Assembly (NCBI GenBank): GCA_000226015.1
Contig: JH153643.1
Span: 1-34,247 of the forward strand
Direction: 5' to 3'
Length of the DNA: 34,247 nt
From: Mnemiopsis leidyi
Taxonomy: Eukaryota > Ctenophora > Tentaculata > Lobata > Bolinopsidae
Part shown: one piece after another, positions 10,901-20,087 of the stretch
Numbering within the stretch: the stretch's first letter is position 1
Layout: the number at the start of each line of letters is the position of its first letter
Translations under genes and position numbers: made by a program
The notes under the pieces: generated by a model
What the model saw: the letters and a program-made list of their open reading frames with translations, nothing else
Told to the model about the DNA's origin: nothing
Database searches by the model: none

Positions 10901-11921
10901 GTAGTTGTAGCTCTGCTGGTAGCAGAAACTGGTTTGTTAAAGATTTATAATTACTTAATTAAAGTAGTTTACAGACGTTTTGTAGAGTTAGAAAGTGTTC
11001 GGTTGTTATGGATACTATTTCGTTTTTAACAATTTGCCTAATGCACCTATTTTTCTTCTTGCGTTACTATTATCTGTAACTTATTAGATCATTTCATTTT
11101 GTTGCTAAAAAACGAGTGAAGTTCATGTCATTTTCCGGGACACACAACACAAATTGCTCACATACAAATTCCGTGGCTACGAAAATATGCGAGAGAAATT
11201 TAATACTCCAAATTTCATTACAGATCTTCACACGTTTCGGAATCTTCTTAAATTCGGGCTCGTATGGATGTGCGTGTCTTTGTTTTACATTTTCTTGTCC
11301 TACGTTGTGTGTTAAAGCCCTTGGCATTTCGAACGCTCTAAGCTTATCTCAAAGTTTACGGAATTTATAGTTGTTACTTGTTTCATTTTGGCATAGTTGG
11401 AAAAATCCCAGTTAGTTGCTCATTGAATTTTAAAATAGTCAAGTAAAAAGAGCAGTAAATATTCAGATATTAAAATTTGCATCTCTCTGCTAGTCTGATT
11501 TTGTATTTATTATAGATTGAAATGTTGCAATGATTTAATAATTATTTAATGTCGAAATTTACTGATCTCTGAACCAAATCTTGAAATTCGCAATTTGAAT
11601 AAAATTATTCGTGCCGTGCTATGCTATAGTCACAAATTCTGTGATCATGGTTTAACTTTGTAAATGGAATGACTTAGTTCATTGGTGTGTCGCAAGGTTA
11701 TGATATTCTCAACCATAGTACAGAACTTATGACCTCATTAGACCATTTATGAACTCTATGATTCTCAAGAAATAAAACAATCGGCAAGGATTTAAATAAT
11801 TCAGCATACTTCAGCACAATTTCAACTTTGATGCTGCGATGACTTTACAAGTGTTGATAACTTTGCATTACTAAGTCGTTGAGTCATGATACCAATTAAT
11901 TTATAAACCACTCCCCCTTAT
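10901..11921 (+). other. AT-rich spacer before AAGAB
   Basis: About 1 kb of AT-rich sequence with short frames on both strands (for example around 11094-11370) that lack recognisable protein content. It could be an outron or 5'UTR intron of AAGAB, or the far 3' end of the MadBub transcript. Confidence 0.4.
11771..11776 (+). terminator. AATAAA poly(A) signal 146 bp before the AAGAB acceptor
   Basis: Canonical hexamer in the MadBub-AAGAB spacer. It is the only AATAAA on the + strand that I found between the MadBub stop and AAGAB. Its closeness to the acceptor at 11922-11923 resembles operon spacing. Confidence 0.35.
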
Positions 11922-11923
11922 AG
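11922..11923 (+). promoter_or_regulatory. Candidate trans-splice or 5'UTR acceptor of AAGAB
   Basis: Strong acceptor with a pyrimidine tract (CTCCCCCTTATAG) ten nucleotides before the AAGAB ATG. Confidence 0.5.
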
Positions 11924-11933
11924 GTATCGAGAT

Positions 11934-12677
11934 ATGACAAGTAGGATATTGATATGTAACACGTCCTCCATCCCAAACTCGGATATCTCCTCTCCCCTGA
12001 GGGCAGACCCCCACAACTACATCACCTTCGACAACAAGTACTTCTCCGTATCAGTCCAACTCTGTTTCGACACTCAGGTTCCAGTAGAGGAAATATCAGA
12101 GACTGTCGAGGCGTTTGTTTACGTCATAGACGAGCCTGAATCAGATGTAAAATCAGTGTTAGCCGGTGTAGAAGTTTTCAGAGACTTCCTCTCAGAGGTT
12201 GACCCTGCAGTCAAACTACTACTGATAAACTCTGCTGAGTCCAGGTTCGAGTCCGAGTTTTTGGAATGGTGCGTGGAGGAGGAGTTCGAGTTTGTCAAGT
12301 TTGTAGCGGCAGACAACGAGGAGGACACCATCATGGGTCACAGTGAAGGTATGGGCCGAGTAAGGGCTGCTCTGGAGTGCCATATGTGGCCGTATCGGAC
12401 CATGAAGGACAGAACAGTCAGTGGAGAGGAGAACGGTACTAGTGGGGAGGCTGAGGAGTTTGGGGAGTACGTTTCGGAGAGGACTGCTCCCCTGGTGGAC
12501 TTCCAGAGTTTGTTAGAGGGTGAGGAGCTGGAGGGAGACTTCGAGAGTATGTTCTCCAACATGATGAAGATGAAGGAAGTTGCTGGACAGTTGCCAGATC
12601 CAGAGAGGAAGAGGTTTGCTGAGCAGGTCGCCATGTCGTTTTGGAAAGCGTTGGGAGGTTCGGATGATGAGTTGTAG
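11934..12677 (+). CDS. AAGAB: Alpha- and gamma-adaptin-binding protein p34
   Basis: Cytosolic assembly chaperone for the AP-1 and AP-2 clathrin adaptor complexes in vertebrates. The single-exon frame encodes 247 aa (human about 315). The N-terminal half matches the Rab-like domain of the family: DNKYFSVSVQLCF corresponds to the family's TIDNKYYSADINLCV, followed by an EAFVYVID strand and an EWC...FEFV strand. The C-terminal helix FESMFSNMMKMKEVAGQL, then FAEQVAMSFWKALGGSDDEL, matches the conserved family C-terminus. The linker between them is shorter than in human and rich in Glu, Gly and Ser, which accounts for the smaller size. The ATG at 11934 is the first in frame, ten nucleotides after a strong AG acceptor. 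No cis intron lies within the coding region. Confidence 0.92.
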   Translation: MTSRILICNTSSIPNSDISSPLRADPHNYITFDNKYFSVSVQLCFDTQVPVEEISETVEAFVYVIDEPESDVKSVLAGVEVFRDFLSEVDPAVKLLLINSAESRFESEFLEWCVEEEFEFVKFVAADNEEDTIMGHSEGMGRVRAALECHMWPYRTMKDRTVSGEENGTSGEAEEFGEYVSERTAPLVDFQSLLEGEELEGDFESMFSNMMKMKEVAGQLPDPERKRFAEQVAMSFWKALGGSDDEL

Positions 12678-14027
12678 CGAATGTTGTGGATGTGGTGTTG
12701 TAACTTTCAGTTTCACCAGTTCAGATCATGGTGATATACTCAGGGTACTTTTTTGGTGACTTCTGCTAATGATTATATAATTTTCCATCATGGTGCTATT
12801 TATAGTAACGTTCTTCACAACGCAGCACGTCACCTGCCACAGTTCCTGTAAGGCCCAACTCCTCTGAGATATTACGCAACTGCGATGAAAGGAATGTTGT
12901 TAGATATTGCGTGCCCGTTACATAGCCCCTGGGTCGCGTGATCTATTCCCCAATGTGACTTTGCAATAGGATGCAATAGGATGCACATTTTAACACATAA
13001 TCTCCCTTCCTTTGTGTAACGTAACAAATTTGTCCGCGATACCTTTGTTTTCTTACCCGCTATGCTACCATTATATTCAGGATATCACAGATGAAATTGT
13101 GGTAATGACGTCTTTTTGGTCCCGTACTTTTGTTAGACGGTTCATCTCCTGTCCCAAATGATCTGGAGTCAAGCCAGCTAGGACGTTCCAGATCGTTCTA
13201 ATTCGCCTAGAATTCATCGCATTTTTCTCCGTGATTAGCCCGAATGATTGCCCTGACGGTGGTTCCTGTCTGATTGTTGTAACAGGATCCCTTCTCTGGT
13301 TTAACAACGGATTTTCCGTCAGTTAGGATCGTTCAGAGATTACAAAATTGATTAGTCCTAAATGATAATGTGATGATGGAGTGTGGACTTGCATTCCTCC
13401 AGGGTCATATTATGTTCTGTACCGGCGGGCCCCTTCGGCTACTCTTGAATATTATGCTAAATTATGCATGCTTCCTTTCCTCTCATTAGTGATCAACAGA
13501 TCTTTCTAGATCGCATTGCCGGGGGTTATTAGAGGGACCGTTTTTGTTTTTAATTTGATTTGTTTTCATTGGTGTGATGTAAGATATGTTAGTGTTTTAT
13601 TGCATATTTCAGTTACTTTGCTTCCTTTATTTTTGTAACGTGAAGTTTTGAAGAGTATGTGTGCTCTATGTTATTCATTGCTAGGGTTGTTGTTTTGGTT
13701 TTAATGTAACATTTTATTGAATAAATTATTTCCGTTTCTGCAATTTAAATCGACAAAACATCATCGGTTACTATTTTGCTTTTCCCCTCCAAAATAATCA
13801 TGCCGCTAAATACCTTTCTATAAATAGCAACACTTTTTCCTTTTGGCCCTGTTGATTACTATATATGGTGTTGCTCAACACGGTTGAACCTTACTGGAGC
13901 ACTTTTAAGAACAGTTGAGTTTGTGTTATTCGCGTCACTTTTCCCACGGCTTAGTAAACTATACATCGAACATGAAGCCTGAGTAGCTAGGTCGTTGTCT
14001 CTCAACTCTCACACACTCTACCTCATT
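12678..14027 (+). other. AAGAB-POP1 spacer
   Basis: About 1.35 kb without a recognisable gene. It includes the AAGAB 3'UTR, an open frame on the - strand (13307-13077) with no similarity I recognise, and an AATAAA at 13720. The last 50 bases before POP1 are pyrimidine-rich (CTCTCAACTCTCACACACTC), as expected ahead of a splice acceptor. Confidence 0.5.
13720..13725 (+). terminator. AATAAA poly(A) signal in the AAGAB-POP1 spacer
   Basis: Canonical hexamer with T-rich sequence downstream, 1043 bp after the AAGAB stop and about 300 bp before the POP1 acceptor. Confidence 0.4.
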
Positions 14028-14029
14028 AG
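14028..14029 (+). promoter_or_regulatory. Candidate trans-splice or 5'UTR acceptor of POP1
   Basis: A long pyrimidine tract ends in ACCTCATTAG nine nucleotides before the POP1 ATG. It is one of the strongest acceptors in the set. Confidence 0.5.
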
Positions 14030-14038
14030 CAACCCACT

Positions 14039-15820
14039 ATGGCTCAAGCAGTAAACGTGATGGACATTGTTGACTCGAGGAGTCGAGAGATAACCGCAGC
14101 GATGGAAGCTCTGAAAACCAACATGTCTGTTTCCTACAAACTCTCCATCCCGTTTTACATGCGACGCCGGGCTGCCAGTCACAACCCTAAACGGTTACCT
14201 GCTAGAGTGAGACCTCTTGACGCAGCTCCCAGTAAAGCAAAGTTTAAGTGGAAGAAGAGAGCTGGGAAGATTCAGGAAGAAGAGACAAGAAGTAAAGGAA
14301 AAGAAGAAGACGCTTGTACTGCTAATGAGAGGATGGAAGATAAGGAAAATGTGAAGAAAGCTAAACGTTTGGAAACACACCTGTGGCACGCTAAACGATG
14401 TCACATGAAAGATGTGTGGGGGTACAGACTTGCGCTCTGCACGACACAGAAAGGAGCACGTGCAGCGCACCGCGCCACAAACACTGCAACAACTCTCCAA
14501 GATACAAGCTACTACCACTGGGTGTCCCTCTCAGGGGAGGGTCTACACAGTAAACTGGACGGAGTGCTGGTCCCTAATCACGTGACCCAACACCGTGTCA
14601 CGTGTTCTCATCTTTACCATTTAGGGAAGTGTTTGGGTCCTGTCCGTGTATACCGGACAAGCGGGGAAACTGTCTATCTGCGTCTACATCCGGCTGTAGC
14701 GACATCTTGTAGCGACTTAAGTGCTGTCTTCCCTGGACTATCAGTCAAGTCTCTTCGTGATGCTTTCTCTCAGTTTACACTTCACGGTGTCCGGTCGTTA
14801 GAACTGTTAGTTAAGTCTCTAACTTTATCAGAGACAACTAACACTGCTGTTAGAGAAATCTGGGATGAACTATCCGATAATGTGTTCCACTACGACGTTA
14901 TGTCGGGCACTGTGCTGGGTTGTGATGTGGTGATACCGCCACGTGAACACAAACTGTTTGTCTCAGTTCTGGATACAGAGATTACACAGCCCGCACACAG
15001 AATTTGTCCTGATGAGACGTTGGGTGGAGATACCTTGTTTAGATCAGCACTATCTAGCACTTCTTCCGTCACAGACACCGTCACAGACACCGTCACATCT
15101 AACACAGACAGAGAAACTTTACCATGCTGCATCTACAAGGACCCGGTAACCAGTGCACTGACACTGATGTTACCTCGTGGTACTGGCACCAGACTTTGGA
15201 TTTCACTGGTGTACAGCGGAGGGAGAGTAGTGGGGCTCCAGGACCAACATTCTTTAAATACCGATAGGAGTAGAGCTACATTCCCAGCCGACTATCCGGA
15301 CACGCCAGCCGGAAGGGGCTACTGGGAGGAGGATGGGAGGGAGAGAGAAGGGAAGGAGATGAGGAGACCGCCTCAAAAACGTGTAAAATATGAGGAGCTG
15401 GGGATAGCTTCCCCGTTTGTTCCTGATTGGTTGGGAGTGTGCGGGTCTGAAGATATCAGTGTCATCAGGGACCCAGCTTTGTTGAGAATTCTTCCTGCTG
15501 CGTTGGACAAACATCTTCTTACTGTGTCTCTAACTTGTGTCAAACGTGGAAACTTTCGGCCCGGATCACATATCTATTACGTGGAGAGATTACATGATGA
15601 GCCCGCGTCACCTGATCCGGTGTACGGTTCAGAAGACCGGTATCCGGTTGTCGGCTACCTTACCTCCGGTAACTACTGTCTCAACTCGGGTAAAGGAGGA
15701 GGTGTAGCTCTGATCCTGGCTGGTATTTTCAAGAAGGTCAGGGAGCGGTGTGGCGCATTGCTCGTTCGTAATACCACTAGTAAGCAGTATCGGTTTGTTG
15801 AGGCTCGTCTGATCTTTTAG
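14039..15820 (+). CDS. POP1: RNase P/MRP protein subunit POP1
   Basis: Largest protein of the nuclear/nucleolar RNase P and RNase MRP ribonucleoproteins, which mature tRNA 5' ends and process rRNA. One uninterrupted frame encodes 593 aa. The POP1 N-terminal domain is clear: a basic start with MRRRAASHNPKRLP (41-54), then the signature LETHLWHAKRCHMKDVWGY (111-129) and GARAAHRAT. The POPLD domain follows at about 376-465 (LMLPRGTGTRLWISLVYSGG, then ATFPADYPD.P.G) and a conserved C-terminus runs to the stop (KRGNFRPGSHIYYVERL, VGYLTSGNYCLNSGKG). It is much shorter than the human (about 1024 aa) and yeast (about 875 aa) proteins, mainly through short linkers. A VTDT repeat near 344-352 comes from a small DNA duplication. 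There are no introns; the frame is intact and the 5' flank looks like those of the other genes, so a functional gene is more likely than a dead retrocopy. Confidence 0.95.
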   Translation: MAQAVNVMDIVDSRSREITAAMEALKTNMSVSYKLSIPFYMRRRAASHNPKRLPARVRPLDAAPSKAKFKWKKRAGKIQEEETRSKGKEEDACTANERMEDKENVKKAKRLETHLWHAKRCHMKDVWGYRLALCTTQKGARAAHRATNTATTLQDTSYYHWVSLSGEGLHSKLDGVLVPNHVTQHRVTCSHLYHLGKCLGPVRVYRTSGETVYLRLHPAVATSCSDLSAVFPGLSVKSLRDAFSQFTLHGVRSLELLVKSLTLSETTNTAVREIWDELSDNVFHYDVMSGTVLGCDVVIPPREHKLFVSVLDTEITQPAHRICPDETLGGDTLFRSALSSTSSVTDTVTDTVTSNTDRETLPCCIYKDPVTSALTLMLPRGTGTRLWISLVYSGGRVVGLQDQHSLNTDRSRATFPADYPDTPAGRGYWEEDGREREGKEMRRPPQKRVKYEELGIASPFVPDWLGVCGSEDISVIRDPALLRILPAALDKHLLTVSLTCVKRGNFRPGSHIYYVERLHDEPASPDPVYGSEDRYPVVGYLTSGNYCLNSGKGGGVALILAGIFKKVRERCGALLVRNTTSKQYRFVEARLIF

Positions 15821-16480
15821 GTTCAATAGACATTGATATGTACGTGGTTCTGCCCGTTTTTGCAGTACGTATTAAATCACGTCGGCGGAAGGGAATCACA
15901 CCGCTGCAAATAGGGTATTGTGTTACACCATTGATTTTTAAAATTGTTTTATTTGTCTATTTAACCGGGGAATGGATTTTTCTTTTACCTGAATATTTTT
16001 CAGGATATATATTTTGCATTTTGATTTACAATTCAATCTAAATTATTTAAGCTTGTTATTCGATCTCAAGTTACAAAGAGCAATGCGTGTTCTAACTCTA
16101 TGTGGCGTATTTATTTGTCCGACGTTAGGAATTTGAATTCCCCAGCTCACTAGCAACTCATTTTTCTTTCTTGCTATTTAGCTTTACGTTGTGAAGACGC
16201 CGGTTCAAGTCTGAGAATAACAACGTCAGCTGTACTTTGTATAGCACGGCAACTGTTGGGTTTACGTTATTAGCCGGGTGTTAGCTTAGTTTGACGTTAT
16301 TATTTTGTGTATTTAGCGTTGTTAAGCGGCTAATAACCCAACCCGCCGTGAGATTAATGGCCGTCTCAGTCTAGTTTTGTATTATTTGTACTTTTTTCCT
16401 CGTAGTTGCTGATACTCATGTACCGTGTCACACTAAAATCTTTCCTTTCTTTTGATTGTATCAATGTTTCGTGTAAATTC
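15821..16480 (+). other. POP1 3'UTR
   Basis: Non-coding sequence from the POP1 stop to the AATAAA at 16481. It contains an imperfect inverted repeat described separately. A short open frame at 15838-16041 has no protein character I recognise. Confidence 0.5.
16255..16342 (+). repeat. Inverted repeat (stem-loop) in POP1 3'UTR
   Basis: The left arm is GTTGGGTT, a short insertion, then TTATTAGCCG (16255-16276). The right arm is CGGCTAATAACCCAAC (16327-16342). The reverse complement of the right arm, GTTGGGTTATTAGCCG, matches the left arm except for the inserted bases. The loop is about 50 nt. It may form an RNA hairpin or be a remnant of a small inverted-repeat element. Confidence 0.6.
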
Positions 16481-16486
16481 AATAAA
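16481..16486 (+). terminator. Poly(A) signal of POP1 (AATAAA)
   Basis: Canonical hexamer in the sequence TTCAATAAATTACG, only 44 bp before the acceptor-like AG (16531-16532) of the next gene. Such close packing leaves little or no room for an independent promoter. Confidence 0.5.
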
Positions 16487-16530
16487 TTACGAAATGTATT
16501 GCTGTTATCTAATCGTATCGCTTTATCAAT

Positions 16531-16532
16531 AG
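16531..16532 (+). promoter_or_regulatory. Candidate acceptor and two-codon uORF before the coiled-coil gene
   Basis: CGCTTTATCAATAG ends at 16532, 40 nt before the ATG at 16573. Between them, an ATG at 16565 opens a two-codon frame (ATG TGC TAA) whose stop overlaps the chosen start in the string TAATG. That arrangement could support reinitiation. Confidence 0.35.
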
Positions 16533-16572
16533 GAAATGTAAAGAACGGCGTGTTATACCAAGAAATGTGCTA

Positions 16573-18736
16573 ATGAACGGTATAGGAGAAAGAAGATTCA
16601 GCGTGCAGCCGCCCTACATCGAGCCGCCAAACAGCGCCTCCCCCTCTGATGACAACAGTTTCCTGTCACTCCAGCTAGCCTACAATAACCTCACTAACCG
16701 TAAGTAAACTGTGTACTTACACCATGTACTCCAGCTAGCCTACAATAACCTCACTAACCGTAAGTAAACTGTGTACTTACACCATGTACTCCAGCTAGCC
16801 TACAATAACCTCACTAACCGTAAGTAAACTGTGTACTTACACCATGTACCCCTTAAAGATGTGTAAGTGTATCGAACAGTACTGAATTTACTTACTCCAA
16901 CCTACTCTAGTAGGTACTAGGTAGTTTATTTCTTAGGGCGTGTTTTCCCTTTGATTGTCCAAATGTAGGTAAGGACTGCAATTTCCTCCAAGTTTCAAAT
17001 TTCAACTGTTCCGCATGATAACTGTAAATACAGCAGTTAAATACTCCCGTCCTTATCTTGAATTCTGAAAATAGGTCCCACTATGTCAGCCGGCCCAAAC
17101 CAAGACGCTGTAACATTGTATGATGTTTAGTACCCGTAAATTGAGTACAGGCCTGGAAGATACCTGATACGACCCCATTACCGCCCTTATCTTAAATTGA
17201 GGGCTTGCCACTATCAGTTTAATGGGTTACCCCAAAATATTCCGAGTATTTTGTTAAGATATCTTAAACACGTTTTCTAAGTATTTGAAATATTTCGCCA
17301 TTCTAACCGCAATGCAAACCATTAGAAACGTAAAGCCAAATATTTAAAATATTTGACAGCCCCATACCGTTAGGTAAATATTCATAATACCGCAGAACTA
17401 GAGCAGTCCCAGCGGACGAACGAGTCGCTTCACAACAAGTTGGGTCAACTCTCAGTGCATCTTGGTAATGTGCAACATTCCAGCAGTCAGAACGCTCAGC
17501 AAAACATTTCTCTCAAAGAGGTGTGTACTTCTTTTATTGTCTATTTTATCATTCTTTATCATCCTGCTTCATCCTTTATCATATAGAGAAAGTTATTTGT
17601 TTAATAAGCCGGGGTATGGACATTGGATGTTCACGGTTTTTTTTATTTCGGTTCAGTTCAACACGGCGAGTAATAATTCCCCTCCTTTAATGTTTGACAA
17701 GAATTCTTGTTCAGTTAATCCTCCAATTATAATTTCGCGGCTGTAATCTAGTGAAAAGCGGTCTGTTTAAAGATAGGGTCCAATGCCCCTTGTGAAAATT
17801 AAATCCCACGCTTGATGTTTTCCCCGAGGTCGTCTATTTAATAATTAAACTGGAATTATTGGAATGTGAAAAGTTAACAAAGATGGACAGGAATGTTAAC
17901 TATTTGTCCCAGGAGAACGAACGCCTGAGAGCTCTGCTGCAGAAAACGGTAGAATCGCGAGGTGGGTTTATTCCGAGCGGTTTGGACGTTACACGAGAGG
18001 TGGACCAGAGACTGAGAAATCTGGAGGACTTCTGTCAGAAGATATCCGACCGCGAGATTGACAGGTACTTCTAACACTGAACAGTGACGTTAGGACTTGT
18101 GCATGAGACGTTACTTTCGCCGTCACGTGACATTTTTGGAACTTGTCCAAGCCACAAATTAAATCCTAACTTTTCAATTATAACGGCTATAGTCTTGATA
18201 CTAACTCCACAACTTCAGGTCTGACAGACTGTCAGCCTCCTCCGGCGGTATCTCCATCTCCAACATTTCGCTGGTCAGCAGTGCTGCCCTGCACACCGCC
18301 TCCGACCCTGCACCGCTCTACAAAGATGCGAGCAGCACGTCCGAGTACAGCAGCCTTTGTTCGCTAGACAGGGTGGGCGGTCTGTCTCTGAGAGAGAAAG
18401 TTCTGGAGTTGGAGACTAATGCTTTAAAACAGGTACATTAAGATTAGGAGCCTTGCCAATGCTTTAAAATAGGTACACTAATTTGGCAAAATTTGAATTC
18501 TCTGATTGTAATTTAGACTTTCGGTCATTTTTTCGTATAACTTTAAAAACACCGGTTTTTAGCTAGTTATTGAACATAACAAGTTTATTTCTACCCAGGA
18601 CGCCAAAATCAAGATACTGGAGCGAAACTTGCAAGAGAAGAACATGGTTATAAAGCGACAAAAAGCTGAACTAGACCAATACAGACACTCTCCCCAACAC
18701 ATGTACCCTAGAGAGTTTACACAAAGTCAGATTTAA
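16573..18736 (+). CDS. Coiled-coil protein of unknown family
   Basis: Five exons join in frame: 16573-16699, 17396-17520, about 17829-18064, 18219-18432 and 18599-18736. This gives about 279 aa. The start of exon 3 is uncertain: 17829 follows TTTTCCCCGAG, while 17874 would give 264 aa in the same frame. The N-terminus is Pro/Ser-rich. Coiled-coil heptads follow (FLSLQLAYNNLTNQLEQS, then YLSQENERLRALLQK), a Ser-rich linker (DRLSASSGGISISNIS) and a second coiled coil at the C-terminus (LREKVLELE...KIKILERNLQEK...KAELDQYR). The N-terminal helix faintly resembles the AZI2/TBKBP1 adaptor N-terminus, and the C-terminal heptads resemble the leucine zipper of cGMP-dependent kinase I. Neither is strong enough to name it, and no kinase or cyclic-nucleotide domain follows. 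Exon 1 ends in the first unit of a 3 x 60 bp repeat. Its AATAAA is at 18991. Confidence 0.7.
16668..16847 (+). repeat. Perfect 3 x 60 bp tandem repeat carrying a splice donor
   Basis: Three identical 60-bp units start with ACTCCAGCTAGCC and each contains CTAACC|GTAAGT, the exon 1 end and donor of the coiled-coil gene. Donor GTs are at 16700, 16760 and 16820. Reading past the first donor meets an in-frame TAA at once (CGT AAG TAA), so only the first donor gives the long protein. Each later unit also carries a TACTCCAG|CT acceptor-like site 25 nt before its donor. Confidence 0.95.
16848..17395 (+). other. Intron 1 of the coiled-coil gene, remainder
   Basis: AT-rich intron ending in AATACCGCAG at 17395. 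A string near 17152 (GGCCTGGAAGATACC) resembles part of the dispersed repeat family but is too short to call a copy. Confidence 0.6.
18122..18131. promoter_or_regulatory. GTCACGTGAC palindrome (CLEAR/E-box type)
   Basis: A perfect 10-bp palindrome matching the site bound by MITF/TFE-family bHLH-ZIP factors. It lies in intron 3 of the coiled-coil gene. A second perfect copy is at 23499-23508. Function is inferred from the motif only. Confidence 0.35.
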
Positions 18737-20087
18737 TCAACCTCCCACCCTACCCATGGCTAGTTAATTGTAATCCCAAGTCGTTCATATCGGACTGATG
18801 GAATGTCTTGTCTCCGGACTCTCCTTTTTATATTATTGCAAAACTCTAAACCCACTTTTTATTCACGCATTTTTGTACCAAGGACTGATTTGTGAAAATT
18901 TTACGTGCTGTAAGAGATTAGAGTTATAAGCAGCACTTTTCTCAGACTGCGTACGGAAAATATTTTGTATTAACGTAACATTTTTTCGGAAATAAAATGA
19001 TTTGTGAGACTTAAAAATTATTATTTGGCATTTTCGCGTGTAGATTCTTAAAGTAGATTATTATGAGTAGAATTAAGGTAGGCTTTAGTTTTAACACTAA
19101 TACTAAAATGAACGTTTTTTCTAGATTTAAAGCTAATTAATTTGTACATAAATTGCGATTAAGCATTTGCCTTTTTCTTCCGTTTTCTTAGTTCAATCAT
19201 ATAATAGCGGATATGATGATTTTCTAATAATTTTCCAATGAATAAGTAACGCATTCGGGAATCATTTGATTTGACTTGTAGTGAAGCATATAATTATATA
19301 TAATTATATAATTATCATATTTTAACTGCCATGATTGTGATCGAATTTTGCCGGATGACGGTTCAGTTGACATTCTGGAGTAAGCAGGATTCTTAATAAG
19401 CAATTAAAACTGTTACCGTAGATTTCTGACTCTGGCCCTGTGGATTGAATTCATGATTAAAGCCGTTTTTCAGGAATTCCTTTGTTGGTAGCGTGTTAAT
19501 ATAGAATTCTTACATCAATTAAGTGGATGTTTTATCCAGTTTTTATCTTACATTCTTATTTGATGAAAATGTTTTGTTTTTTGTTTGGGGCGTGCCAGGA
19601 ATGTGAATCGTTGGTGTAGGCGAGTGGAATTCCTCCCTTAAATGGAACGCGCCGGACCATTCCCGCTATGCGGACATTCGCAAGTCTCAAACTTTGTGCA
19701 ACTTTAGCGCGGGTTCAACACGGGGAATCAGCTCAGCAGCAGCTTAGAAATTAGAACCAATACGCGCGCACACTAAATGTGAGCGTCAAAGTACTTTTCC
19801 TGCGTACGAGACATTACGTTCTCCGCAAAATAGGTCACAAATGTAGGTCATAACGTGACGTTGTCATGTCCAGCACTTGATTTAGCATTTCCTTAACTAC
19901 ACGATAGAAATTTTGCACCAATAAAATCTCGGGACACGTGCATGACGAATTCGAAATAAGGCACCAAGAGAAACAACGCTTATGTACCTAAGAAATATCA
20001 TTTGAATCACAGAATATCCATATACACATCGTTCAATAACTTAGCAGACTTTGCTTAACAATCGCAAATTGTTCGAGGGATACAAAA
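18737..20087. other. Convergent spacer between the two gene blocks
   Basis: Holds the 3'UTR of the coiled-coil gene with AATAAA at 18991, an AT-repeat tract near 19290-19320 (TATAATTATATATAATTATA), and about 1 kb with no gene on either strand. Transcription from both sides converges here. A further AATAAA on the + strand lies near 19919. Confidence 0.55.
18991..18996 (+). terminator. Poly(A) signal of the coiled-coil gene (AATAAA)
   Basis: GGAAATAAAATGATTTGTGAG, 255 bp after the stop codon, with GT-rich sequence just downstream. This is a convincing 3' end for the last + strand gene. Confidence 0.6.

Noticed and set aside
13077-13307. 76-codon - strand frame in the AAGAB-POP1 spacer
   Set aside because: No recognisable domain, no supporting splice sites; likely chance.
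16195-16215. GGTTCAAGTCT, similar to a tRNA B-box
   Set aside because: No A-box or cloverleaf at the right distance upstream.
17461-17479. Possible 19-bp intron (GTAATG...TTCCAG) inside exon 2 of the coiled-coil gene
   Set aside because: Too short for a spliceosomal intron, and the frame is open straight through.
18380-18736. C-terminal heptads of the coiled-coil gene resembling the cGMP-dependent kinase leucine zipper
   Set aside because: Similarity is of the kind shared by many coiled coils, and no cyclic-nucleotide or kinase exon follows.
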